Positions 35,348 to 45,200 of a stretch of 52,716 nt of DNA are shown in pieces. Under the pieces are notes generated by a model. It searched no databases. It had not been told where the DNA came from and saw only the letters and a program-made list of their open reading frames with translations. Source of the stretch: Actinomyces graevenitzii C83 (lineage in GTDB: Bacteria; Actinomycetota; Actinomycetes; Actinomycetales; Actinomycetaceae); the NCBI RefSeq assembly GCF_000239695.1, contig NZ_JH470338.1, forward strand, positions 750,385 to 803,100, given 5' to 3'. Every line of letters starts with the position of its first letter. Within the stretch, counting starts at the first letter, position 1. Position numbers and translations under genes: made by a program.

Positions 35348-35773
35348 TCAGTCGATCCGCTCGTTGGTCCAGGTGCGCGAGGCCGGCAGGGCCTGGTCGA
35401 CGACCGAGTGCTCGATCGTGCAGTTGCGCCCGATGGCGGACTCTGCGCGTCGCAGCAGGTCAGCGATCTCGTCCTCACTCAGCGCGGACATGTCCTGGAC
35501 CAGCTCAACGTCCACGTGCGTGAAGCGGTCGCCCGCCTGGTCGTAGTCAGCGGACACGCCGACGAACTGCTCGAAGTCATCGCCGAGGCGGGCAGCCAGG
35601 CGCGCGTCCGAGCTCATTGCGTTGCAGCCCGCGATCGCGAGCTTGAGCAGGTCGCCGGGGGAGAAGAGGCCGGGGCCGTGGACGATACGGATCTCGGCGC
35701 CGTCCTGGTTGCGGGCGACGTACTGACGCACGCCCGTACGCTGCATGTACAGAGACTTAGGGGTATCACTCAT
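35348..35773 (-). CDS. OsmC-family protein
   Basis: The 141-residue protein is an OsmC/Ohr-type thiol peroxidase-like protein. The ATG at 35773 ([14 protein letters not shown]) is chosen; the frame is open to 35818 but that overlaps less likely sequence. It contains [31 protein letters not shown], where the Cys of the AGC motif aligns with the first reactive Cys of the family, and a second Cys in [10 protein letters not shown]. This Cys pair is the expected peroxidase pair. It precedes truncated thyA and diverges from the helicase gene. It seems to be donor flanking DNA carried along with the defence genes. Confidence 0.85.
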   Translation of the reverse strand: MSDTPKSLYMQRTGVRQYVARNQDGAEIRIVHGPGLFSPGDLLKLAIAGCNAMSSDARLAARLGDDFEQFVGVSADYDQAGDRFTHVDVELVQDMSALSEDEIADLLRRAESAIGRNCTIEHSVVDQALPASRTWTNERID

Positions 35774-35921
35774 GGGGTCTATTGTGTCCCCTCGTTGTCC
35801 CGTCTGTCGTCTGGGCACACCAACATCACTCCTGGCGGATGCGCGGCCTCGGGATGCTGGCCTTCTGCTGTATGCTTATGTGATATCTGTCAGCTGTTCT
35901 CAAGGGAGCGATCAGGAAAGC

Positions 35922-38900
35922 ATGCAAGCTGGAGCAGTGGGGCTCGGTGGTATTACTCCCGGGACGCGTCTCTCGGGTTTAGTTGGTCGAGAAAACGTTG
36001 AAGTAATTTCCGTGCATGCTGTAGGGGAATCCGCGTCGGAAGTGATTTTCCGCGATGGTACCGGCGCCATCGATTCGCGCGTTTTGTCGGCGGATGATCT
36101 GGATCATATCATGATTGCTGATGCTGACGGTCAACAGACGAAATATGATGCGGATCCCCGTGAATTTATGTTGGCAGCAGAGGCTCTGCGTATAAAAAAT
36201 GCAGCGTTGTACGACCCGATGGCTGCGGTGTCTTCTTCGAATATCGAGCCGCTTCCCCACCAGATTCGTGCCGTTTATGAGCATATGCTCCCGCAGGTCC
36301 CGTTGCGATTCTTGCTGGCGGATGATCCTGGTGCTGGGAAAACTATCATGGCGGGGCTGTACTTGAAAGAAATGATGCTACGCTCCGACTGCGAACGTGC
36401 GCTTATCGTGTCGCCCGGTGGCTTGGCTGATCAATGGCACGAAGAGCTGCAGACGAAGTTTGGACTCTCTTTTGATGTTTTGACAATGTCAATGGTCGAG
36501 TCTGCCCGGGGCAATGTGTTTGACGACCACCCGTACCTGATTGTTCGGATGGACCAGGTCTCACGTAACGAGCAACTGATAGATCAGCTGCGTGAAGTGA
36601 GCTGGGACGTTGCGATTGTCGATGAGGCCCACCGGATGAGCGCTCACTACACATCGTGGAATGGGGAAGTGAAAACCACCAAGCGGTTCACGTTGGGCAG
36701 AGTGCTGTCTCAGCGGGCGCAGCATTTCCTTCTGATGACCGCAACACCGCATGCGGGGAAAGAAGAGGACTTCCAGCTTTTTCTGACATTGCTGGATCGG
36801 GATCGTTTCGAGGGGCCTTATCGTTCAGAGAGGCATCGGACTGATACCCGTGGCCTGATGCGGAGGATGGTGAAGGAAGACCTGTTGACCTTTGAGGGGA
36901 AACCGCTTTTCCCAGAGCGTCGTGCATATACCGTTGGGTATGACCTGTCGGATGCTGAGCAAGAACTGTATAACCGGGTTAGCGAATATGTCCGTACAGA
37001 GATGGGGCGTGCGGATCGAATAGGGGAGCAAGGACAGTCACGTCGGCGTAATTCCGTCGGCTTTGCATTGACCGTTCTGCAGCGTCGTCTGGCCTCTAGT
37101 CCAGAGGCGATTACTCGCTCCCTTGAGCGTCGCGTGGAGCGACTTCGGCAGCGTCTGAATGAGATCGATCGCGTAGGCACCCGGGCCATCGGAGGCACTT
37201 CGCCGGGAGCGGATGAGCAGTTCTTCGATCCCTATGACCACGCGTATGCGACCATGGCTGACCTTGATGACTTCGACGATGCTGACGGCGACATGTCAGA
37301 AGCAGAACGCGCGCGTTTTGAGGAACGGATGGAACAGGTTGTCGACTCCGCGACTGCCGCATTAACGAAGGAAGAACTTGCTCGAGAAATTGGTGTTCTC
37401 GAGGAACTCGTCGCGCTGTCCAAATCGGTGTGGAACGCCAGTGATGACAGGAAGTGGAACGAGCTGCGTCAGATTCTGTCCGAGCAGCTTCTGACAGATC
37501 CAGACGGAGTGCCTCGCAAGATCATTGTGTTTACGGAGCATCGGGATACGATCAACTATCTCCAGCGTAGAATAGCCGCACATATTGGAAAATCCGAGGC
37601 AGTAGAAGTCATCCACGGTGGGACCTCCCGTGCCGCACGGTTGGCGATTCGTGAGCAATTTACGCACAACCCCAGTGTGCGGGTCTTGTTGGCCACGGAC
37701 GCTGCCGGGGAAGGCCTAAACCTGCAACGCGCGCACCTCATGGTCAACTATGACCTGCCGTGGAATCCTAATCGCATTGAGCAGCGCTTCGGGCGCATCC
37801 ATCGAATTGGACAGTCGGAAGTGTGCCATCTGTGGAACCTGGTGGCCAAAGGGACGCGCGAGGGTGATGTTTTCCTTACCTTGCTGTCGAAGATCGACCA
37901 GATGGATCAGGCATATATGGGAAAGCTGTTCCATGTGCTGGGCGGCGGGACTATCTTCGACAACAAGCCGCTGCGTGAGCTTCTTGTGGAAGCCATTCGC
38001 TATGGTGATCTGCCAGAGGTGCGCGAGCGCTTGGGTAGCGTCATTGATGAGTCTGTGTCCCACGGTCTCCAGGCTCTCATCGATGAAAGAGCGCTTGTTC
38101 GAGACATGTCGACAGAGTCAAACGTGGAGGCTATCCGGGAGCTCATGGAGCGTGCCCGTGTTCGCCGACTGCAACCGGGTTACATCGAGGCGTTTACGCG
38201 ATCTGCCCTGTGGCGTCTTGGTGTGCGCCTTGAAGCACGTGAACCAGGGAGATTCGAAATTCACCGCGTTCCCCCGCGGGTGATGCGAGCCGCGCGGATC
38301 CTGAATCCGGCTGCCCCGTTGCCGAAGCGTTATGAGCGAGTAACCTTCGTGCCTACTGGAGCATCGGACCCGAAGCTTGAAATCTCGCTCATCGCACTGG
38401 GGCATCCATTGCTCGATGCACTTATCGCAGTCACGTTAGAGGATCTATCGCACATACTTGAGCGAGGAACAGTTCTTGTTGATCGCCGTGGCCTGGTCAA
38501 TGAGCCAACGCTACTCGGCATTGTGGAAGAAACGATCACGGACGGGCTGCGCCATGTCGTGTCGCGCCACTTCGACTACGTTCTGTCGGGTACTACGGAA
38601 ACTGTTAGCGAGATTCCCCCTTACTTGGATTGCGATGCACCCCGATCCGACGAGGTAGAGAATGCTCGGGCCTGCGAGGTTCCTGATCAGCATGGTCGGT
38701 TGGAACTGATCCGCTCTGCAGCATATGAGAAGGGTGTTCGGGTACGCATGAAGGAGATCCATGCGCAGCGCGATCATGAGATCGAGCGCACCCGCACTCA
38801 AGTCAAGGATCGTCTGAATGCTGAGGCTCAGCTGTGGTACGACCGTGCTGCTATGTCACACGACGAAGAATTGGCCGGAAGGACGCCGAGGACAAGTTCA

Positions 38901-39452
38901 GCATCAGCACAGCGACATGCTCGTGAGATGGAAGAGCGTTTGGAACGCAGGATCGGTGAGCTTGATGCTGCAGCTAAGTTGACAGCGAAATCGCCGCGTC
39001 TGTGCGCTCGCGCGCTGATTGTTCCTGAGGCCCTTGTAGGTGGACAGTCTGCACTCTTCGCGCGTGATACTGCAGAAGTGGATCAACGCGCTGTCGCAGC
39101 GGTGATGAAGGCAGAGCAGATGCTTGGGCGTAGCCCTCGAGAGATGCCGCACTCGAACCCGGGATTCGACATCTCCACGACTGATGCAGAAGGTAAACAG
39201 ATGTTTATTGAGGTGAAGGGGCGTATCGAAGGTGCTTCCACCTTCACTGTGACAGCGAATGAGGTGGCTTTTGCTCGTACGCAACAGGAGCACCACGTGC
39301 TGGCGCTCGTGAGTGTCAGCCCACGGGGACCCGCCCATGATCAACTTCGGTATGTGTACGACCCGTTCGCGCACATCGATCCGGCCGTGACGACGCTCTC
39401 GTACAATGAGCGGTGGGACAAGTATTGGCAGCGTGGGACACAACCCGCGTGA
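35922..39452 (+). CDS. SNF2-like helicase with C-terminal DUF3883 domain (Hma/DrmD-like defence helicase)
   Basis: This is the first gene of the defence operon. The ATG at 35922 follows AGGAAAG and gives 1,176 residues starting MQAGAVGLGGITPGTRLSGL, the family N-terminus; the frame stays open to 35745 over the osmC start. Superfamily 2 motifs: Walker A DDPGAGKT (Lys140), DEAH at 234-237, LLMTATPHAG, then the C-terminal helicase lobe with ATDAAGEGLNLQRAH and RFGRIHRIGQ. Between the lobes lies a charged coiled insertion. Near the end FDI (Asp1083) and IEVKG (Glu1097, Lys1099) form a DUF3883 domain with a PD-(D/E)xK-like signature. It resembles DrmD of DISARM, but no drmABC genes are present. 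Confidence 0.88.
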   Translation: MQAGAVGLGGITPGTRLSGLVGRENVEVISVHAVGESASEVIFRDGTGAIDSRVLSADDLDHIMIADADGQQTKYDADPREFMLAAEALRIKNAALYDPMAAVSSSNIEPLPHQIRAVYEHMLPQVPLRFLLADDPGAGKTIMAGLYLKEMMLRSDCERALIVSPGGLADQWHEELQTKFGLSFDVLTMSMVESARGNVFDDHPYLIVRMDQVSRNEQLIDQLREVSWDVAIVDEAHRMSAHYTSWNGEVKTTKRFTLGRVLSQRAQHFLLMTATPHAGKEEDFQLFLTLLDRDRFEGPYRSERHRTDTRGLMRRMVKEDLLTFEGKPLFPERRAYTVGYDLSDAEQELYNRVSEYVRTEMGRADRIGEQGQSRRRNSVGFALTVLQRRLASSPEAITRSLERRVERLRQRLNEIDRVGTRAIGGTSPGADEQFFDPYDHAYATMADLDDFDDADGDMSEAERARFEERMEQVVDSATAALTKEELAREIGVLEELVALSKSVWNASDDRKWNELRQILSEQLLTDPDGVPRKIIVFTEHRDTINYLQRRIAAHIGKSEAVEVIHGGTSRAARLAIREQFTHNPSVRVLLATDAAGEGLNLQRAHLMVNYDLPWNPNRIEQRFGRIHRIGQSEVCHLWNLVAKGTREGDVFLTLLSKIDQMDQAYMGKLFHVLGGGTIFDNKPLRELLVEAIRYGDLPEVRERLGSVIDESVSHGLQALIDERALVRDMSTESNVEAIRELMERARVRRLQPGYIEAFTRSALWRLGVRLEAREPGRFEIHRVPPRVMRAARILNPAAPLPKRYERVTFVPTGASDPKLEISLIALGHPLLDALIAVTLEDLSHILERGTVLVDRRGLVNEPTLLGIVEETITDGLRHVVSRHFDYVLSGTTETVSEIPPYLDCDAPRSDEVENARACEVPDQHGRLELIRSAAYEKGVRVRMKEIHAQRDHEIERTRTQVKDRLNAEAQLWYDRAAMSHDEELAGRTPRTSSASAQRHAREMEERLERRIGELDAAAKLTAKSPRLCARALIVPEALVGGQSALFARDTAEVDQRAVAAVMKAEQMLGRSPREMPHSNPGFDISTTDAEGKQMFIEVKGRIEGASTFTVTANEVAFARTQQEHHVLALVSVSPRGPAHDQLRYVYDPFAHIDPAVTTLSYNERWDKYWQRGTQPA

Positions 39453-39482
39453 GTATCAAGTCGTAGAGAAATCTGTATTGCT

Positions 39483-42245
39483 ATGAAGAAGAAACTGATC
39501 GAGACGTCGCTGCCTCTTGAGGCGATCAACGAAGCGTCAGCGAGGGAAAAGTCGATCCGTCACGGGCATCCGTCCACACTGCATCTGTACTGGTCGCGTA
39601 AGCCGCTCGCGACGGCTCGTGCCATCCTGTTCGCACAACTTGTCGATGATCCTTCATCGCGTCCCGAAGAATTCCCTACCACGGAAGAACAGGATGCTGA
39701 GCGTGCACGTTTGCACGAGCTAATGAGTCGGTTAATCGTATGGGAAAATAGCGCTGATAAAGCTCTGATGGACCAGGCACGCGCGGAGATTCGTCGTTCC
39801 AATGGGGGGAACATTCCTGCCATCGTCGACCCTTTCGCGGGGGGCGGGTCCATCCCCCTGGAGGCGCAGAGGCTCGGATGTCATGCTGAGGCGTCGGACC
39901 TCAATCCGCTGGCAGTTCTTATCAATAAAGCGCTGATCGATATTCCTCCACGATTTCGAGGAGGTGCCCCCGTTCATCCGGGGATCGCAGACCAGCACGG
40001 ATACCAGGGTGCAGAGGGACTCGCGGAGGATATTCGATACTATGGAAAGGAGATGCGGGACGAAGCGGAGCGCCGCATCGGGCACCTCTACCCAAAGGTC
40101 AAAGCGCCAGGGGGCACGGAACACACCGTGATCGCCTGGAAATGGGCGCGTACCGTTACCAGCCCAAACCCTGCCAATCCGATCGAAGTGCCACTGGTGA
40201 ACTCCTGGTGGCTGTCAAAGAAGAAAGGGAAAGAAGCATGGATTCGCGCGACAGTTCGTGACGGCCAGGTCCACTACGAGGTTGTCCACGACGCAAATGG
40301 ACCGAGAGGGGATGATGACTGGACCATTCGTTTCCGGAAAGGCGCGAAAGCAATCGGTGATGGCACGCCATTCGATTACGACTATGTGCGCTCTGAAGGA
40401 AAGCGTGGACGTATTGGTTGTCATTTGCTTGCAGTTGTTGCAGAAAAGGGAAATGGGGATAAGGAGCGAATTTACGTATCCGCGTCTGACGAGCAACGGA
40501 ATGCCGCCGATATTGAGCGTCCGATAGTTGATATAGATGGCAATATGGCGGATAATCCTCGTTGGTTCTCTCCGCCTGCATATGGGATGAAACAATTTTC
40601 AGATCTGTTCACAAATCGGCAGCTGGTTGCACTCACAACCTTCTCGAACCTGGTGGGTGAGATGCGCCAGTGTGCTCTTTCTGACGCGCTCGCCTCGGGT
40701 ATGGATGAAGGTGAATCGTTGGAGGCTGGAGGGTCTGGTGCTCGCGCTTACGCAGATGCAGTTGCGATGTACCTAGCTTTGAGCGTTAGTCGTTGTGCGG
40801 ACTACTGGTCGTCGATCTGTAGCTGGCATAACACCGGAGAAAAAATGCGCAATGTTTTTTCAAGACAGGCAATTTCAATGGTTTGGGACTATGCAGAGGC
40901 CAATCCGTTTTCTAACTCGTCGGGCAATTTTCTTGGACAACTTAAATGGATTTCTAAAGTGGTTGAGCGCCTCCCTGCCAGTGAATCCGCAAGAGTTCGA
41001 CAGCTAAGCGCAGATGCGCGAGAATATTCTGGCCTTGTAGTCTCGACCGATCCGCCCTATTACGATAATATTGGGTACTCGGATCTCTCCGATTTTTTCT
41101 ATGTCTGGTTGAGGCGGTGCTTGCAGGATGTCCACCCGTCATTGGTCTCCACGATGCTCACACCCAAGGCGGAGGAGCTCGTCGCTAACCCGTACCGCCA
41201 TGATGGGAAAGAGCAAGCTGCTGAGTTCTTTGTCAACGGCTTTAACACAGTATTCGGGCGCATCCGTCAGGGAGCTAATCCGGACGTGCCGATGACCGTC
41301 TACTATGCCTATAAGCAGCAGGACAACGGTAAAGAAGGCAAGACGTCGACGGGGTGGCATACCCTGCTCGATGGCCTGATCGGTGCGGGCTGGGAAGTGA
41401 CAGCCACATGGCCGGTGCGCAGTGAGCTAACCAATCGGATGCTCTCGCAGGGAACCAATGCGCTGGCCTCGTCTATCGTTCTAGCATGTCGCCCGAGGCC
41501 TGACGATGCGCCGACCACAACACAGCGTGCCTTCGTGCAGCGTATGAAGGCGGAGCTTCCGGATGCTTTGCGGACCCTGATGCAGGGGGACATTGCCCCC
41601 GTTGACTTGGCACAGGCCGCCATCGGGCCGGGCGTTGCCGTCTTCTCCCGCTACGCGCGCGTGCGCTCCGCCAGTGGAAAAGACATCGGGGCACGTGAAG
41701 CCCTGGAACTCATCAACCGCACCCTCGACGAGGTCCTCGGGGAACAAGAATCCGATTTCGACCCCGACACGCGCTTCGCCGTGCGGTGGTACCGCCAATA
41801 CGGGTGGCGGTCCGAACACTCGGGCATCGCTGACCAGTTGGCCAGGACCACACAAACCTCCATTGCGGAACTGCAGCGCGGTGGCATCTTCACCACGGCA
41901 GGTGGAAAGGGATGCCTTCTCAGTATCCGCGAGCTCGACGCGGCGTGGGATCCGGAGTCTGACTCACGCTTGTCAATTTGGGAGGCAACGCTCCGTCTCG
42001 CGGCACTCCTGGAGTCGGAGGGCATCGAAAAGGTAGCAGGACTCGTCGCGAAATTGCCTGCAGCCATACCGCTCCCCGCTATCAAGGAACTGGGCTTCCT
42101 GCTCTTCCACGAGGCCGAGAGGAAGGGAGATGGTGAGGATGCGCAGGCCCTGAATGCCCTCGTCACCTCTTGGGGCGACGTGTCGCTCAAGGCCAGACAG
42201 CACCCGTCTACGCCGGCCGGCGTCCAGTCGGCACTCGACATCTGA
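39483..42245 (+). CDS. DUF1156 DNA methyltransferase (defence-associated)
   Basis: The 920-residue protein begins with the DUF1156 region: LIETSLPLEAINEASAREKS and HPSTLHLYWSRKPLATARAI. SAM-binding motif I is VDPFAGGGSIPLEAQRLG (about residues 115-132) with the acidic ASDLNPLAVLIN strand. The catalytic motif DPPYYDN is at residues 523-529, indicating an amino-methyltransferase, probably N6-adenine. The C-terminal ~300 residues resemble no motif I know. It starts 30 bases after the helicase stop and ends 14 bases before the ATPase. It probably marks self DNA, as in restriction-like systems. No target sequence can be read from it. Confidence 0.88.
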   Translation: MKKKLIETSLPLEAINEASAREKSIRHGHPSTLHLYWSRKPLATARAILFAQLVDDPSSRPEEFPTTEEQDAERARLHELMSRLIVWENSADKALMDQARAEIRRSNGGNIPAIVDPFAGGGSIPLEAQRLGCHAEASDLNPLAVLINKALIDIPPRFRGGAPVHPGIADQHGYQGAEGLAEDIRYYGKEMRDEAERRIGHLYPKVKAPGGTEHTVIAWKWARTVTSPNPANPIEVPLVNSWWLSKKKGKEAWIRATVRDGQVHYEVVHDANGPRGDDDWTIRFRKGAKAIGDGTPFDYDYVRSEGKRGRIGCHLLAVVAEKGNGDKERIYVSASDEQRNAADIERPIVDIDGNMADNPRWFSPPAYGMKQFSDLFTNRQLVALTTFSNLVGEMRQCALSDALASGMDEGESLEAGGSGARAYADAVAMYLALSVSRCADYWSSICSWHNTGEKMRNVFSRQAISMVWDYAEANPFSNSSGNFLGQLKWISKVVERLPASESARVRQLSADAREYSGLVVSTDPPYYDNIGYSDLSDFFYVWLRRCLQDVHPSLVSTMLTPKAEELVANPYRHDGKEQAAEFFVNGFNTVFGRIRQGANPDVPMTVYYAYKQQDNGKEGKTSTGWHTLLDGLIGAGWEVTATWPVRSELTNRMLSQGTNALASSIVLACRPRPDDAPTTTQRAFVQRMKAELPDALRTLMQGDIAPVDLAQAAIGPGVAVFSRYARVRSASGKDIGAREALELINRTLDEVLGEQESDFDPDTRFAVRWYRQYGWRSEHSGIADQLARTTQTSIAELQRGGIFTTAGGKGCLLSIRELDAAWDPESDSRLSIWEATLRLAALLESEGIEKVAGLVAKLPAAIPLPAIKELGFLLFHEAERKGDGEDAQALNALVTSWGDVSLKARQHPSTPAGVQSALDI

Positions 42246-42259
42246 CCTAGGAGGATTTC

Positions 42260-45200
42260 ATGGCACTCACCAACCGTGAGCGCATCGACCGTGGCTTCAC
42301 GCTGCTGTCCGAAGGGCTTTTCGACCTGGTTGACCCCGTCATGACGGAGGTCTTCGGATCGGAGGACTGGCCAACCCGCATGGCGGAGGTCGATGCCCGC
42401 AAGCAAGGCGGAAGAGCGTGGAAACTGACAAAATCGGACCCCCAGGTGCAGCTTCGTGCCATTACCGAGTGGGGCCGTTCCTTCGCTGGTGTGCTCAGTC
42501 GCTTCCAACAGGCCTATGCGTCGGAACTGCGTGAGGTCCGCAACTTGTGGGCGCATGGCGAACAATTCAAGAGCGAGCAGGTGCTACGGGCGCTGGATAC
42601 CATGGGTCTGCTGCTGCGTGCTGCGAACGCCCCCGACTCCGCCGCAGACGTCGAGGCAATCAAGCAAGAACTTCAGCGCACCATGCTGTCCAAGCAAGCG
42701 TACAGTGAGTACCGGAGGCGCACCGCCGTCAAACTGGAAGCTGGGGAAGGGCTCACCGCTTGGCGCGACCTCATCCGCCCCCACGAGGAGATCATGCGGG
42801 GTTCATTCGCCTCCGCCGAGTTTGCCGCCGACCTGCACACGGTCGCCATCGGCGAGAATCCGAACCGCGAATACGCGGATCCCGTCGCCTTCTTCCAGCG
42901 CACCTACCTTACCGAGGGCCTCACCGACCTCCTGGGCCGGGCGCTGCGCAGGATATCCGGCCAGGCAGGAGCAAGCCCGGTCGTCAACCTGCAGACTAAC
43001 TTTGGCGGCGGTAAAACTCATTCCATGCTCGCGCTCTATCATCTATTCTCAGGGGTTCACGCTGCGCGTTTGCCGCAGTCCATCCAGGACATCATCGACC
43101 ACTCAGGTGTGGGGACCGAAGTCTTCGATACCCTCGCAGTTCGGCGGGTTGCCATCGTCGGCACAAGTTTGTCTCCGGCTTCGGGTTCCAGGAAAGAGGA
43201 CGGAACTCAGGTGAATACCATCTGGGGGGAACTCGCGTGGCAGCTCGGTGGGCGCGAGGCCTACGACATGATTGCCGCGGACGACGCCGCTGGAACCAGT
43301 CCGGGCGACGGAATCAGGCTTCTGCTCGAACGTTACGGTCCCGTACTCATTCTCATTGACGAATGGGTCGCCTACGCGCGACAGCTGGTTGACCGTGACG
43401 TGCCCGCCGGCGACTTTGAAACGCAATTCAGCTTCGCTCAGAGCCTTGCCGAAGCCGTTGCCGCAGTGGACGGATGTATGCTCCTTGTGTCGATCCCTGC
43501 CTCGGATGCTGCCGAGGTAGAGGAACAAGCCAACGACCTCGAGGTCGGAGGACGTAACGGGCGCCTCGCCCTGGGACGCCTTCTCAATGTCATCGGCCGT
43601 GTCGCCGACCAGTGGCGGCCCTCGACGAAGAATGAGTCCTTCGAGATCGTTCGTCGTCGCGTGTTCCAGGACGTCGCCCCAGAGGCGCACGGGCGCATTG
43701 CCATGATTGCTAAAGCCTACGTGCGCCTCTATAGAGACAACCCCGGTGCATTCCCCAAGGAAGCAGCGACCAGCGACTATGAACAGCGGATCCGCGACTC
43801 CTACCCGCTGCATCCTGAACTGTTTGACCGCCTCTACGACGACTGGTCCTCCCTGGACCGCTTCCAGCGCACCAGGGGGGTCCTTAATCTCGTGTCCGAC
43901 ATCGTCTACGAACTGTGGAGGGCAGATGACCGTTCCGCGCTCATCCAGCCAGGCAGTGTCTTGGCCTCCGCTTCGCGCATCAACCCTGATCTGACGCAGT
44001 ACCTGCCCGACTCGTGGAAAGCGATTATCGACAGCGACATCGACGGGCCTGATTCAACACCCGCAGCGATTGATTCCGACCGGCCAAACTTGGGGCACCG
44101 ACTGATTACACAGCGTCTGGCACGTACTGTCTTTTTCGGCTCCGCACCCAGGAGCGGTGCGAAGGCAAAGGGCCTAGACAAGAAGAACGTGTGGCTGGGT
44201 ACTGCGGTTCCAGGAGATGCCATCGGCAACTTCCCGACTGCCCTCGAGCAACTGTCGCAGCGCTCCATCCATTTCTACGAGGAGAACGGGCAATACTGGT
44301 TCGACACCCAGGCATCCGTTCAAAAGACCGCCAATGAGTACGCCGAGCAGCTGCGCGAAGACACAGAGACCGTGTACGCCGAGGTTCAGCGGCGGCTCCA
44401 GCGTGAGTTCGCTTCCCAGCACGGCGACTTCGCCGCCGTGCACGTGGCACCGGAAAATGGGGCGGACGTGCCCGACACTATGGACACACGCCTCGTGGTC
44501 GTCCACCCGCGCCACACCTGGCGCAAGAATGACCATGACAAGAGCAGTGCTCACGTATGGATCACGCGAACGTTGACGGGCCAGCGCGCGCAGCGTATGT
44601 TCAAGAACACGCTCGTGTTTGTCGCCGCCGACTATGACACCATAGACCGGTTGGAAGCCGCGACACGCCAGTATCTCGGCTGGCGTAGAGTCAGCGATTC
44701 CGCCGACTCCCTTGACCTGTCTGCACAGCAATTGAGGCAGGCGAAGGAGAAAACCGACCAGACGGACGCGCTGGTTGCTGCCTTGCTGAGGGAAGCCTAT
44801 GTGTGGGTAGTCTGCCCCGTGCAGGATGACCCACGTGCTCCCCTGGCGCTCTCAGCATCGAAGATCACTGGAACGGGGCAGATCGCGACGGCTATTTCCG
44901 AGAAGCTACGCAGGGAAGAAGCACTGATCCCAGACCTTGACGCCTCCTACCTCGACCATGTGTTGAGCCAGGAGCTCAACGCAGTCTGGGAGCGGGACGG
45001 TGATGTGAACGTCAAAACTCTGTGGGAGTGGTTCACGAAGTTCCCCTACATGCTGCGCTTGAAGAACCGCCAGGTCCTCGACGACGCCGTGTCCGGTGCG
45101 CTGCTCAGCCTGTCACCAACCTTCGCCGTGGCTAAGGGTAAGAACTCCGAAGGCTCTTACGTAGGGCTTGTCATCCCGCCGGACAATAGCGCACACTTCA

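Noticed and set aside
35745..35921. 59-codon N-terminal extension of the defence helicase
   Set aside because: It overlaps the start of the divergent osmC gene, has no ribosome site, and the family-like sequence begins at the ATG at 35922.
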